NCBI GenBank assembly: GCA_018340375.1
Contig: JAFFJZ010000003.1
Location: forward strand, 1,984,001 to 2,048,000
DNA from: Gonatopus flavifemur
Lineage: Eukaryota; Arthropoda; Insecta; Hymenoptera; Dryinidae
DNA: 64,000 nt
Reading direction: 5' to 3'
The position numbers and the translations under genes were made by a program. The notes beneath the pieces are model-generated. The model saw only the letters and a program-made list of their open reading frames with translations, did no database searches and was not told the DNA's origin. Below are positions 1 through 14,400 of this stretch, one piece after another. Positions within the stretch are counted from its first letter, which is position 1. The number at the start of each line of letters is the position of its first letter.

Positions 1-2608
<2,608 letters not shown>

Positions 2609-3432
2609 AATTGAAAGAAAATTCTCTAGACGAAAAAATCCTACAGGGATAATGAATACTTTACTCTACATGACTGGATTGCGTTATGAAAATAAAACAA
2701 GTCTAACAGCACTGGTTACTGTTTTTTGTTTTCCAGTCGTGTAGTATGAAGTATTCATTACTGTAGAATTCTCTCTGCGTACAAACCCGCTTGCAAGAAG
2801 ACGTTTGTAGATGTAAATTTATATTTTGTACAAAATTTTAGTGTAAATTTATTGTCATATATCGTAAATTTCAATTATCGATGTATGACTTCTTTTAAGT
2901 AATATTTTTTTTAATCTTTGACATTATATCACATAGTTTCAAAAATTATACTTTTTCATCACCTTCGATTTGCCTTAGGTATATTTTCACGTAATCACGG
3001 TTGTGCTTCCCCACAAAATTTTCTTTACACTCGATGCATATTTCGTGTTCTCGTGGTTTGATTTTCTTTCGCAGATGAATCGCTTATTTTCGCGAAAGAA
3101 ATTTTTGTTCAAGCGAACACACAAAGTAAAAACGATTTCTCCAAGTTCTTGATTGAACTTTTATACGATAATAAAAAATATATATATATATATATTTTTT
3201 TTTATTATTTTGTCTTTTATTCCCTGGAACAAAAATTCATCATGAGAAAACAAACGATTGATTCGTAGAAAAAAATCAAATGTTTAGCGAACATCTGCTT
3301 TAATGCATCGTCAAGCGAATGTGGGGGCACAAGCATTTTACGGGTAGTCGAAGAAAATCAGATAAAAAGTGTACATTCAATATTTCAATGAATTCTTCCT
3401 ATGTAATTATTTTCAACGTCAAGAGTATTTTT
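2609..3432. other. PARG 3' flank, no gene seen
   Basis: Probable 3' UTR followed by AT-rich intergenic DNA. It contains a short AT dinucleotide run at about 3178-3195. Around 2650-2760 a stretch including ATGACTGG and its near complement CCAGTCGT forms a weak foldback. No coding pattern is visible. Confidence 0.5.
2691..2696 (+). promoter_or_regulatory. Candidate polyadenylation signal of PARG
   Basis: An AATAAA hexamer lies 83 nt after the PARG stop codon. It is the first such hexamer downstream. Others follow in AT-rich DNA, so the real cleavage site is not fixed. Confidence 0.4.
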
Positions 3433-3590
3433 CAGTGTTGCCAGAAGGTTACATTGTACATAACTTTTGGGCCTCTTGAGTAACATCTTTTTAAACGTTA
3501 AGAATGCAAGACTGAATATTACCGCAAAATATGATGTCACTATTTTCTAGTCTACATGTAATATTTGACTGAAGTACTCTGGCAACACTG
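3433..3590. mobile_element. Foldback MITE, 158 bp
   Basis: The element opens with CAGTGTTGCCAGAAGG and closes with the inverse, CTGGCAACACTG. The inner arms also pair (TTACATTGTA with TACATGTAA). There is no coding capacity. The size and terminal inverted repeats suit a non-autonomous DNA transposon. Confidence 0.65.
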
Positions 3591-3620
3591 GTATTTTTAT
3601 TTGAGAAAAGATTCATTTTT

Positions 3621-4107
3621 AAGGGTACTCGAGCACCAAAAGAAGCAAGTCAAATTTTGCGTCAAGTTTTTTTCATAAATTATACATTGAACGGACATTG
3701 TCAGGGAATAATAATAAAATCCATGATCAGGATTAGACTCTGAATATAAGTTTCAGACTTTTACTCACTTTCTGGATGTTACTGAAGTTTGAATCGTTTA
3801 TTGAAACGAATTGGTATTTAAATAGCGAAATACTCGCCTATCAAAGACTCAAAATCCTCCTTGGAAAACATAAATGATGACAATTTATCAGATTTTATAA
3901 GTTTGAATTTTCGTTCCGTTTCAATAAACGATTTTAAAAGTATTAACCTAGAACTGTCTAGAATTGTTAGTAATTTTGTTTCCCAATATCTCCAAATTAT
4001 GAAGAAACCCAAATTCATATGTTTATTCGAATTTAAATTCATCAAGTAATTTATGGAAAAATTTGGCGCAAAATTTGACTTGGTCCTCCTGATACTTGAG
4101 TACCCTT
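3621..4107. mobile_element. MITE family A, copy 1 (full, about 487 bp)
   Basis: The left end AAGGGTACTCGAGCACC and the right end ACTTGAGTACCCTT are inverted repeats, extended inward by CAAGTCAAATTTTGCG-type sequence. The interior carries a second smaller inverted pair based on GAATCGTTTATTGAAACGAA (about 3790 and about 3918), a unit also found alone elsewhere in the window. Other copies lie at 7321, 41028 and 47098. There is no transposase. Confidence 0.75.
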
Positions 4108-5300
4108 GAATTATTCTCGATTCTATATCAGCGTGTAACAGTTGAAAAAAAAAAACTATTTTCGATAATTGACTAATTTTTAGCAGCAGTGATTAAAAAA
4201 AATTGTATCCTTCTCATAATAATCTTATAAAATGTTAAACATTTATGTAACTTTCTGTATAAAAGCAAAGAATTTATCGAAATGGAAATTTTATTCAAAC
4301 TCAGTGTTGCCAACCCAACGGATTTTCCAGATTTTTTTACTTGAATTTACATTCCTGGTGCCCAATGATCAGAGGGCTGGAACTATTTGTTCCATACACA
4401 TGCATAATAGTGGTTATTATCTGACTTTCCAATTATTGGCAATTATTTGCAATAATTTCAATAATCATAACCCACTGTGGTGGACAAATTTTGCTGAGAA
4501 TCACTGAAATTTTCAGACATTTTCAGTGAAGAGTTTTTCAGAGGATTTCAGAGGTGTTTATAGTTTCTCAGGTTTTTCAGGTGTCGTGGTCTCGTGAGAA
4601 ATAAACCCAGGCCCAATTTCGCATGGGAAATTTCACATGCGAACCAACTGGGAATTTACAGTGGGGTGGACATTTTTAAGTTGCCTTTATGTGGCATCTT
4701 CGTTCATCCACCTTGTATCCACGTATAATCCACGCAGGTGCTACGTGGAGATATCTTTTGGAACTTGGTCAGCTCTCGGAGCTGTAATAAAAACCTTTTT
4801 TCATTTGTGTTCCCTGGAAATTTATGCAGACTGGGTGAAATTATATACATATTATCCATGATTACTCAAAATATTTATTCAAAGAATAAATGATTTACAT
4901 GTATTTCAAGTGACTATGAAAAACTTGTACCTGCTAACATTTAAAAATTATTCTAAGATTCAAGCATGTTACATATTATAAGTTGTTTTCGATGAATAGC
5001 CATTCCTTAACGAAGTTAGATTCATACGTTTTTTTCAATTATTATTTAAACTTATCAGTAAATTTATATGAAAAAACGCTGGAGAGATGAAGGATTATTA
5101 TTCACACAGCAGCAGATTCTTCAGTAATGTATCAGAAACGTCCCCGTTTCGAAAGCAGATATGGAAACGTGTTTGAAAACTTTTAGAAACGTTTCTTTGT
5201 CCGCTTGCATAACGGGGACTTTTCTGGAACATCGCTAAAGAACTCGGTGGTGTGTAGTTAATTGATCCAAATCTGAATAAGTCTTTTTTTATTCCATATA
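4108..5300. other. Intergenic, nothing recognised
   Basis: Short open frames at 4232-4507 and 4637-4861 have no family resemblance or splice context. Repeated TTTCAG words at about 4500-4590 give a low-complexity patch. I see no gene here. Confidence 0.4.
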
Positions 5301-5763
5301 TACAGGGTGACCCGAGTCGGGTAGATTATATATTTCAAGAGCATATTCTGCAGCCAAAACACAATTATTTCCCTTGTTTTGGAGATATGAGCATCTTCAG
5401 ATTTTTTTTTCAAATCCAAATCGCTCAAAAGCGTTGTTTTACTGAATAGTTGAACTTGACACCATTCGCTATATAAGTTGAAAAACGGCGAATCTTTGGA
5501 AAAAATCAAACTATATTGTCTTTCTTTGTTTTGGAGCTATACAAATTTAAAGTTGTTGAATTTTGGTTGGCTAGAAGTAAAAAAATTTCAAATCGCCATA
5601 ACTTTGAATTGAAGAGTGACAGGATAGTTGAATTTTCCTTTTTTCAGAGATCCGTCGTTTTCCAACTCAGCGCATAGTGTCGAATTCAAGTATTCAGTAC
5701 ACAACGCCTTTGAGTGATTTGGATCTGAAAATGCTTATATCTCAAAAACAAAGCACCCTGTAC
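5301..5763. mobile_element. MITE with long terminal inverted repeats, about 460 bp
   Basis: The ends are TACAGGGTG and CACCCTGTA. The inner arms pair over more than 100 bases: sequence from about 5390 (CTTCAGATT, CAAATCCAAATCGCTCAAAAGCG) is mirrored by about 5690-5745 (CCTTTGAGTGATTTGGATCTGAAAATG). No transposase frame is seen, so I read it as a non-autonomous element. Confidence 0.7.
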
Positions 5764-5930
5764 GTATACCTTTATCTTATACCTTTTCACTGTTGCATGT
5801 GGAAGAATTTCAATAAAAATACTAGATTTAAATACATCAGTTCCTTTGCCAAATTTTAATCCTGACAAACATTATTTATGTGATATGAAAAATTATTCTG
5901 CTGGGTGAAGGTTTCCAGTGATGACTAGAT

Positions 5931-6302
5931 TGAGGGGACTCGAACATGAAGAGGTGAGGGAGGGGCAAAGTGAAATTTTACGCCGAACTTTTCCAGAACC
6001 TATGTAATTATTACTAATTCAAAGTGGACAATAATAAATTAGATTTAAACTTGCGCGTTGCCGCGAACTGTAGATTTCTCAATGATCTCTGAAGGCTAAA
6101 AAATACAATTGTGAAATTTTAATCTGCGAACGTCCCCAAATTTGACAGTTTCATTTTTTAGCCTTCAGAGATCAATGAGAAATTTAAAATTCGCGGCAAT
6201 GCGCAAGTATCTGATTTTTATTAATTACGTACCTTCCGGGAAAAGTTGGCGAAAAATTTAACTTTTCCCCTTTTCTACCTTTTCATGCTCGATTCCCCTC
6301 AA
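5931..6302. mobile_element. MITE family B, copy 1 (about 370 bp)
   Basis: The left end TGAGGGGACTCGAACATGAA and the right end TTCATGCTCGATTCCCCTCA are inverted repeats. The centre is a second palindrome in which CTCAATGATCTCTGAAGGCTAAAAAA mirrors TTTTTTAGCCTTCAGAGATCAATGAG. A second full copy is at 40471-40834 and a fragment is at about 61424. Confidence 0.75.
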
Positions 6303-6452
6303 TGATTCTTTGTTTTGTGATACTTGCAATCTTCCATATGTACATCTTTCTGTGTGACCTTGCTTCATGATCTTTCCAGATCTTCCTAAACGTACTTGTT
6401 AGATAATATAATCTTCAAGTTCTGAGATTTATTTGTATGCGCTCTTCTTTTA

Positions 6453-6860
6453 AGGGGGTAAACCACTCTAGAAGCCGGAAAACTTGAAGAGTTTGTTTCA
6501 AAAAAACTAAACAACATATCGAAATTGGCGCTAAAGTTCTTCGTTACATGAATATTGAAATGTATTTAAGAATTTTTTTCTGAGCTGTGAACAACAAAAT
6601 CGCGACTTCCCAGTACTTTTCCCTGGGCACCTTCTGTTTCGTGGCCGAACCGTTAAGTACTGGAAATTTAAAGATACAATCATGAGCTGAGAAAATTTTT
6701 ATTTAATATATTAGCTTTTCCGAAGAAGCCAGCATTTTGTTGTTTACAGCTGCGAGAAAATTTTAAAACACTTCAACTTTTTGACTAAATTTCGATATTT
6801 TCAGTTTTTTTGAAAAAAAATTCCCGAATTGTTTTGACCTTTCGGGTGGTTTACCTCCTC
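6453..6860. mobile_element. Inverted-repeat element, about 408 bp
   Basis: It begins AGGGGGTAAACCACTC and ends GGGTGGTTTACCTCCT. The inner arms also mirror each other (AAAAAACTAAACAACATATCGAAATT versus AAATTTCGATATTTTCAGTTTTTTT). I found no second copy in the window. Confidence 0.6.
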
Positions 6861-7320
6861 AAGAAAAAAAGGCAAATTCGATGCATTTTACAATACATGG
6901 AATGATGAATAAACTACTATTGAGAGGATAAACCGAACAAATGACAAATCGACATTTACACAAAATAATAAGAATTACATTTCTTCTTTCACTTTGACGA
7001 AAATTGTATTGAAGTTTTAAGTTTTCATTTCACAATCAAGTGATGCATTTTCCGATGAAATGATAGATCTGGATCACTTTTTCTTGATAAAGAATTTCCA
7101 ACAATAATGCGGGACTAGAAGAAAGCCGTTTCTGCAGAAACCACAGGAAGAAAATGATCGATTCCCCTAGTCTCTCATTTGGAAAAAGAGAGAAATAGCT
7201 AATGCTCAGCAGTGTTCAGCCGAGGAATGTGCCATGGCCAAATCAATTCAGTCAAGTTAGAGTCGAAGATTTGAGATTCCACGATATTATCGTCGATAAT
7301 TGAGAAATAACCGATTTCTT
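6861..7320. other. Intergenic, nothing recognised
   Basis: AT-rich DNA with no open frame of note and no obvious repeat ends. Confidence 0.4.
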
Positions 7321-7597
7321 AAAGGCACTCGAGCACCAAAAAAAGCAACTCAAATTTTGCGCCAATTTTTTTCATCAATTATACGTCTAACGGAAATTTT
7401 TAGTACACAATAATAAAATCCAAGACTAGGATTAGACTCTAAATATGAGTTTCAGCGTTGTATTGATTTTCTGGTGAGTATAAGAAGATGTTAAAAGTAA
7501 TAACTTCCAACTTTAAAAAATTGTTTGTAATTTCATTTTCCAATATCTGCAAACCTTAAAAAAAATCCAATTTGTATTTAGAGTCCAATCTTAGGTT
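7321..7597. mobile_element. MITE family A, copy 2, truncated
   Basis: The left end AAAGGCACTCGAGCACC matches family A. The body runs to the conserved internal stretch TTTGTATTTAGAGTCCAATC, which in the copy at 41028 appears as its complement GATTGGACTCTAAATACAAA. It stops there with no right terminal repeat. The next base starts a coding-like segment. Confidence 0.65.
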
Positions 7598-8230
7598 TTT
7601 ACTTGGCTTTGACCCAAGAAAATGCAGGATCGAAAGAAGAAGCAACCAGATTGTTACAAGAAGCCAACCGTCGATGTCAAATCGCAATTCGTGTGGAAGA
7701 AGTACAAGAGGTTGTAGAATATTCTGATATGATTCTTAATACAGTGGCAGGTTGAGGCGGCCCTGGACGTAGCGTATCTCCCGTTCCTTCACAAATTTTG
7801 TCATCCGCGGGTTCACCTGAGGTTTGTATATCACCCTCGTTGTTCGTTCAATCAAATCAAACGGAATATTTATCGTATACAATCCATATTGATCACTTCC
7901 AATAAGCAACAAGCCGTATTACGACAAAACTTCCACAACCCATATAGAAATTGACAACGATGACGAAGTTTCGCTGAGCTTTGGCAATCAAGTTGGGCAC
8001 AACCTTGAAATGATAACACAGTGCCTTCCCTGCTCCAATTGATTTTCCTAAACTTAGCCAACACTGGGAATAATAACGTGAAAACAGTGTCTCAACATTG
8101 AGACACCATTGGAAGATTTCATCGAAACCTGCATCGACATGACAATGAACTTGAATCAAGACTGTAGAGGAATTTGCTAATGATTTCCAAATTCTCAAAT
8201 ATTCTACTGGAACCGACTAGAAAAATTAAT
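7598..8230 (+). pseudogene. Broken protein-coding fragment, unidentified
   Basis: From 7598 a frame reads GFYLALTQENAGSKEEA, then an Arg/Glu-rich helix-like stretch through QEVVEYSDMILNTVAG. It meets TGA at 7753-7755, then resumes in the same frame as GGPGRSVSPVPSQILSSAGSPE up to about 7821. Further coding-like pieces follow in other frames: an acidic segment with THIEIDNDDEVSLSFGNQ near 7933-8029 and another, ETPLEDFIETCIDMTMNLN, near 8101-8159. The stop and frame changes suggest a decayed gene copy. Alternatively, 7628-7749 is a genuine exon, because CAG/GTTGAG at its end is an acceptable donor. I could not assign a family. Confidence 0.35.
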
Positions 8231-9864
8231 TGAAACGTGATTGGAAGTATGTCAAAACCAATTTGTTCCAAGATTGTGCCATATTAATCATGAAAAACAA
8301 AAATAAACATTGCACTTCGTATCAATCGTTTACATAGATTTAAACGAAAGGTGGACTCAAGGCACAGTTTTTTACCCTAATAAAACATCTTCAATTTTGA
8401 TTTTCCTTTTGTCTTCATTGGATTGATATCGATTACAATTTTTGCGATACTTCACCATGTCTTATTTTCTCGTCCAATTACTTTCGTCGGAGAAAATGTT
8501 TAATCCCTAAATATTCGTAACAATTCTCTTCTCTTCAATTACAATCATTCTTTCCGCAACTTCTAAACACGAGAATGAATAAAAAAACATGTACATAGAA
8601 TTTGTCCAGGATTTCATGACAATAAAATCAACTGGGATGAAAACAAAGATACAAAAACACTTCTCATAAGAAATTCAATCGATTTTTTCTCATTAATTGA
8701 CCTATTTTGATCGACAAATTTCCAATAAAAATATTCTTAGTCAAAATTTTGATAACAATCTTTGTCAAAAGTGATTTAATATTAAACACGAGATTTTTCA
8801 ATTAAGATAAAAAGAAGAAAAGAAACTATCATAACATTGGATAAACAAGTCAATATACATTTTGCATGATAAAATCTGTTTCTAATACATATTTATAATT
8901 ATCATTCAACTTTCCTTTTAGACTTTCATCTTCCATATATTTGTAAAATAAAATATTCTATATATCTTATATGTTAATAAAATATTCTTATAAACAAACG
9001 TTATACACATATATGTTATTCCTATAGGATATATAGCTTCCAAAGCCAAGATATCTTATCGTTATTTAAAAAAATTAAATATTTCTCTCATTTCTTTCCA
9101 TATCTATATGTTTTTCTACAAACAGATAATAAATTTATAATAATTCAAAAATATTTTATGGTGTTTCATTTTGAGGTAGAAAAATCAGCCAAGTGATCAT
9201 TCATCGTCATTAAGAGGCAGATTAACCCTAAGGGAATATCAAAGTCGGGACTTTGACCCATCTATTTTCTTTTTTCAATTTATACTTTCACCGGGACAGG
9301 GAAATTCTCGAAGAAAAACGAAATGATTAAAATCATGACCTTGATATTCTCTTAAGAAAAACATACGTAAATGGATTCCTGGTACAGTTTTTTTTTTTTA
9401 ACTATAATTTGTAAAACTGTGTAATCATTGTACTTTTATGATTCCGATAATGATGTTCAAAAAGATTCCAATGATATTAAAACGTCATGAAATTCTATTC
9501 GGAATCGTCACAAATCGAAGAACAAATCAAAGCAGACGTATCTAAATTTTTCGATATATCAATGAACTAGGAATGCTGTTATTCATTAAAATATAGATTT
9601 TAAATAGTTCTGATATTCTGCTGCATATATCCAACAGAATTAACGTACATGATTTGAGGGATTCCGCTCTTATCTTTCTATGCATGTCTTAATATAATAA
9701 TAATATCATCTCACTTAAAAATAAGAACTGAAACAGACAATTAAATCCATCATGCAAGTATATATAACTTTGTTTACTCATTTGTGTATACATAAATTCA
9801 GGATTTATACATCCTCATTTATTGTTATAGTATAATGAATGAATCTATTCTTCTTGCAGTCTTC
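8231..9864. other. AT-rich intergenic stretch, no gene seen
   Basis: It is dominated by A/T runs and short TATA-like words around 8930-9060. No open frame above background and no inverted-repeat ends were noticed. Confidence 0.4.
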
Positions 9865-9955
9865 TCAAATTTGACTCGGCAATGCTATTCACACGGTGTA
9901 AAGACACGAACCTACTATTGCATCGGTGTGCAGTAACTTTGCCGAGTTAAATCTC
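9865..9955 (+). ncRNA. Candidate microRNA precursor hairpin
   Basis: ATTTGACTCGGCAA at about 9869-9882 pairs with TTGCCGAGTTAAAT at about 9939-9952, 14 bp with one G-U. The stem continues inward with few mismatches (TATT with AGTA, CACAC with GTGTG) to a loop of about 30 nt. Lower-stem pairing (TTCTC with GAGAG) adds to it. Length, arm layout and small internal mismatches fit a pre-miRNA better than a MITE, and no terminal repeat family is shared. I do not recognise a known mature sequence, and either strand could be the transcribed one. Confidence 0.4.
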
Positions 9956-11436
9956 GAGAGCCTTGTCTTCTTTTCGCCGAATAAATTGCTTTACATTCTT
10001 CTTATTATCGCTAACCGTTTGTAGATAAAATTATCAATCAACTTCAAGAAATCATTTGAAATAAATGAATATTTTTTGTGTTCATTAATTCTGATTTTCC
10101 GTATAACTTTGAATATACATATATTGATTGAAAATTGTAAAAATAAACACGTTTCATTTATTCAACGATTATTAATAAAATTTGATAAAATTTATCAATA
10201 TATTTTCGTCATACACGCTGCATTATACTGCTGTCCTAAGCAAAAAGGCCGTATGTTGGAATTTTGAAGTTTCGAAATATCAAGCGTTTGATTTAAACTC
10301 GTAGATGTTCAATGACACACAAATGCTGTTCTTTTTTCATCAATTTTTTAAACTGAAACAACCATAAAAAACTTATTCGAATATGAATAGGTAAAAAACG
10401 GGGAGACATTTTTTGATATACGGCTTTTTAGCTCAACACGGCAGTATATGCGTATGTAAATATATTCCAAACATTTTATTATTATAGAACCAATACGCTT
10501 TGTTAAAAGAACAACAAATAAAATTTGAGAAATCATTCGAAATAATCTCCATCTTACATGCGATTTCAAAGCTCAAAGAAAATAACATGTCAAATAATTA
10601 AAACCATCTCTACGTATGCAATTCAGTTAATCAATTTGTTTTTTTTTTTTTCATGAACGCGGTATTGAGAATCAGTTTCGTCTCTTTTATTCATTTTAAG
10701 AGAATGTCGCAATTACCCAAGTAACACAAAAATCTAAATAGCATGTTTCAAGAACATGTTTAGCATATTACATGCTCTGAACATTTTTCAAGAATATTTA
10801 AAAAATGCTGTGCGAACTTTGTGTTATTCAGATATTCTATGCTGTATTTTTAATCCGATTAAGCTTCATATTTGAAGGTCCAAGAGAAAACCCATATAAA
10901 AATTCATGTCTCAAGATTCTTTTTAGCCGTTCAAAACGAATCTAAAAAAAAAAAAATGTCTTCTGAACTTGTGACTTGTTTTATTACACACCTGTAAGAT
11001 ACCTCGGCATGTTGTAAAAGATATTTGAAACTTGTCTCAAAGATATCTCGAGACATGAATTGTTATATGGGAAAGCATTCACCGAAAGATCAAGGTATGA
11101 ATTCAACTCTCAGAAAAAACATGTACATAATTCCAAGTTTTTTGCATGATTTTGTTTCCCTTTCATTCCTTTCTGTTCCTTTGAATCAATCAATCGATTA
11201 GAAAAAAGTAAAAAATTGTGCTGGCAATTTAGAGGTTTACCAAAACATTAATCCCAGTTTCAGTTCTTATGCTTCTTATTAAATAAATAGGTCTTCCGTT
11301 CCTCTTTTGTATTTCGACAATGATATAAAATTACTGTTTCTAATGTCGTTATAGATAATAAGCGTGTGAATTACTGTTTTACTCTTTGTACAAATATAGA
11401 TACAAGGCTCATCGGATGAAGCATTAAAAATAAAGC
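9956..11436. other. Intergenic and probable REPTOR 3' UTR, no gene seen
   Basis: The part next to 11437 should hold the REPTOR 3' UTR (minus strand), but no polyadenylation site can be fixed. The rest is AT-rich. A CAAGATTCT/AGATATCTCGAG-rich patch at 10730-11060 looks repetitive but lacks clear ends. Confidence 0.35.
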
Positions 11437-14400
11437 TTAAAATTCATCGATACCACCATCTGGAACTCCGGCTCTGACTTTCTCCAACACCCGGTTAACA
11501 AACTCGGTAGAGTGATTGGCTATCTTTACTTCTGAAAGCAATCAACAAAAAGGTATGAAGGTATCGACAAATGAATTACATGTATAAATGTTAAGGCTTG
11601 AGCAAAAATACGCATAAAGCAATAGGAAGTATAACAGATTCTGCGCATGATTTTTAAAATGTTTTCTAATATTATTTAAGAGAATACGAGCATTTTTCAG
11701 ATCTCTTTCCTTATTATATAGTCGTGTTCTTTCGTAAGAGGGAATATACCTTTGTGAGGGCAAAATTAAAAGTCATTTTTGACAATTTATTTAAGAAAGA
11801 CGAAGCGATATTTTCAAATTCGGTTTGTCATGCCTGTTTATGTAACTCTTGAAGTACAAAAAAACAGTCAATTATTTAAGAACACAATGGCGGCGCAGGG
11901 ACTGGAGAAAAAGAATCACTGCTTTTGATACAAGCGTATTCCTAGCACCTTCAGTTTTGAACCGAATAATAAACGAAATTAATCTTTTAGACTGAGCTGC
12001 TACATTCTCTCTCTCATTGTTGAAAAAGATGCAGCACCTCAATTCGAATGATTCAATTCATTTATGATCCTCGATGAGATTGAAAATCTGGAATGTCCTC
12101 AACGTTATTCCATAATTTCCAAATTGTCTAGATTCGCGTCATCGTTTCACCCAAAAATAATCAGATAAAATTCCACCGGATTATCGGAATACCAAAATCA
12201 CTAAGGGTGCATATTATTTTCGAATAATTGTTGAGTATTTGTTGAGGTAATATAACTCAAATATGAAAATAAAATCTTGTATAAACGGTGCGTCGGATTG
12301 ACCGAGCGTTGGACTATCATTTACAAAAAGAAAGTATAAAATAGCAATACCGAAACATAGAAGAAGAAGAAGAATGTAATTTCGGTTATTGCTCATGTTT
12401 GGTAGAGAATGTTTTTAAATTGTAAAAAATATTGGACTTACTGGTAGCGTATTTGCATAATTTTTCCATTTGACGTGTAAGCTCTTCTTGATTATCGGGA
12501 TTATGTTCCGTTAATTTTGCTGCAAGGGTTTGTTTGGCTTGCGATATACCGTGAATAAGTCGTCCTGTGAATAAATATCAGAATTACAGAATCTTGTATC
12601 ATGTCCGATAGCAAGAAATAAAGTATATGCTTTGAATCTCACATGATTAAAAGGAAAATATACGAACATAAAAAATTCCATAGATTACTTTGAATAATAA
12701 TTTTTTCTAGATTTGACGTTTGTTTTGCATTTATTATTTTGAACGAAAGAAACAATGTACCAAAAGTATACTCAACTGTGCTCTTGTTCAAGTCCATGCA
12801 ATTTGATCTTATTAGCCTCGTGCTGTGCTTTCTTTTTCAAACGGCAGGCTCGGGAAGCCAGTTTATTCTTTTCTTTGCGGGTTTTTGGTCGTGCTGTGAA
12901 TGGTAATTCTGAAACTGGAGTCATATCATTGATCACTCGAGAAAGTTTATCCAATTCTCGACCAATGCTATGTAATTTACGAGGGTTAGGGGTCAGATCG
13001 TTTCCATCTCCTTTACGTGCTTTTCCACTGTGCTTGATACCTCTCAAAGCGCAATGAGGACTGAAAACAGGATCGGTCGCTTCATTCAAGACATGAGGAT
13101 CTTCTAATCGCGTTCGAGCTACAAGTCGTTGGCCTTTCGGTCCTTTAGCTTGTACATTATATTGCCAAAAGAATCTTTCTTTTTTACTGTGTTTACTATC
13201 CTTGAGTGAATCTCCGCTTTCTCTGGTACCCGTTTGTTCTTCCCCGTCGCTTCCCGAATCTGAAATCAATTAACAGAGGTGAAAGAAAAACTTATTTGTT
13301 GATTTTCCAAATCGTCATGAATAATTAACCATCATGACACGATTAACGGAGGGATAAGAGTTGAAAGTCGCGATAAATAAACACTAATAAGGAATCAAAT
13401 TATTCTATTCGAGCAATAAAAAAAACAATAACATTACCATTGTCACTGGTGTAGTCGTCGTAATGATCGCTGTCTTCATCGCTATCTTCGTATCCCTCGT
13501 CGTGGCTAAGAGGGTCCAGATGATACAAAGGATCAGGACTGAGAGCTCCACCGGTACTAAGACTACTCGTTGAACCAGCTTCTACGAAACTTAAGCTGCC
13601 AGTGCTGAGTAAATGCTGCCGGGGCTCTCTACGACTCCAGATTTGTTCCAGACCCATACTTTGCGTTGGCGCGGACATGGATAATCTGGAGGCTTTAGGT
13701 TTACCACCCAATACAGAAACATTTTCAACTTGACCGGACACCGAAGTACTGGACGAATTTTCACATTTTTTTATCAAAAGTTCGTGAAGGGTGGATGGAG
13801 CGTTGGTTATTCCCACTAGGGTGTGTGGAGAGGTTGACGAACTTGCTGTTGAACTATCTGCAAATTCATACATTTTTTTTTAATAGAAAAATTCTTCAAT
13901 TTTGTCAACTTGATTGTTTAAATGCTATAACGAAATGTTAAGAATTTGAATTAATTCTTCATGCTGTAAATAAAAAATTGACAAATAGGGCAGAAAAATA
14001 AGATTCTTGAATGTAAAATTATAGTCAGCTATTTCCTAATTCCTTATCTAATTCAGACTGTGATTCTGATAAACGATCCAAGCTTCAAAACATATTTTTC
14101 TTTGGATGTAAAAATAATATGAGAATGATTTTATCATTTTATCAAGTGTACATTACGACTCTCATTTTGGATATATTGACATAACGTTTGAAGAGATCCC
14201 GCGGTTTCTACATTTCGTCGGTCACATGATAAAACGTAACAAGTTGTTTCAACATTTTTGTTATTTTTATGATAACAAATGTTTCTGATTCCGATCTTTC
14301 ACAAATCTGGTATCAAATTGTTCGTCTGAACCTTAGCTATTCAGATGAATTCATTTCGAACGATTATTCCACTTCAAAAATAATGAAAATTCAGAAAAAA

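Noticed and set aside
12755..13057. Plus-strand 100-codon frame
   Set aside because: It is antisense to the REPTOR bZIP exon, which has clear family sequence on the minus strand.
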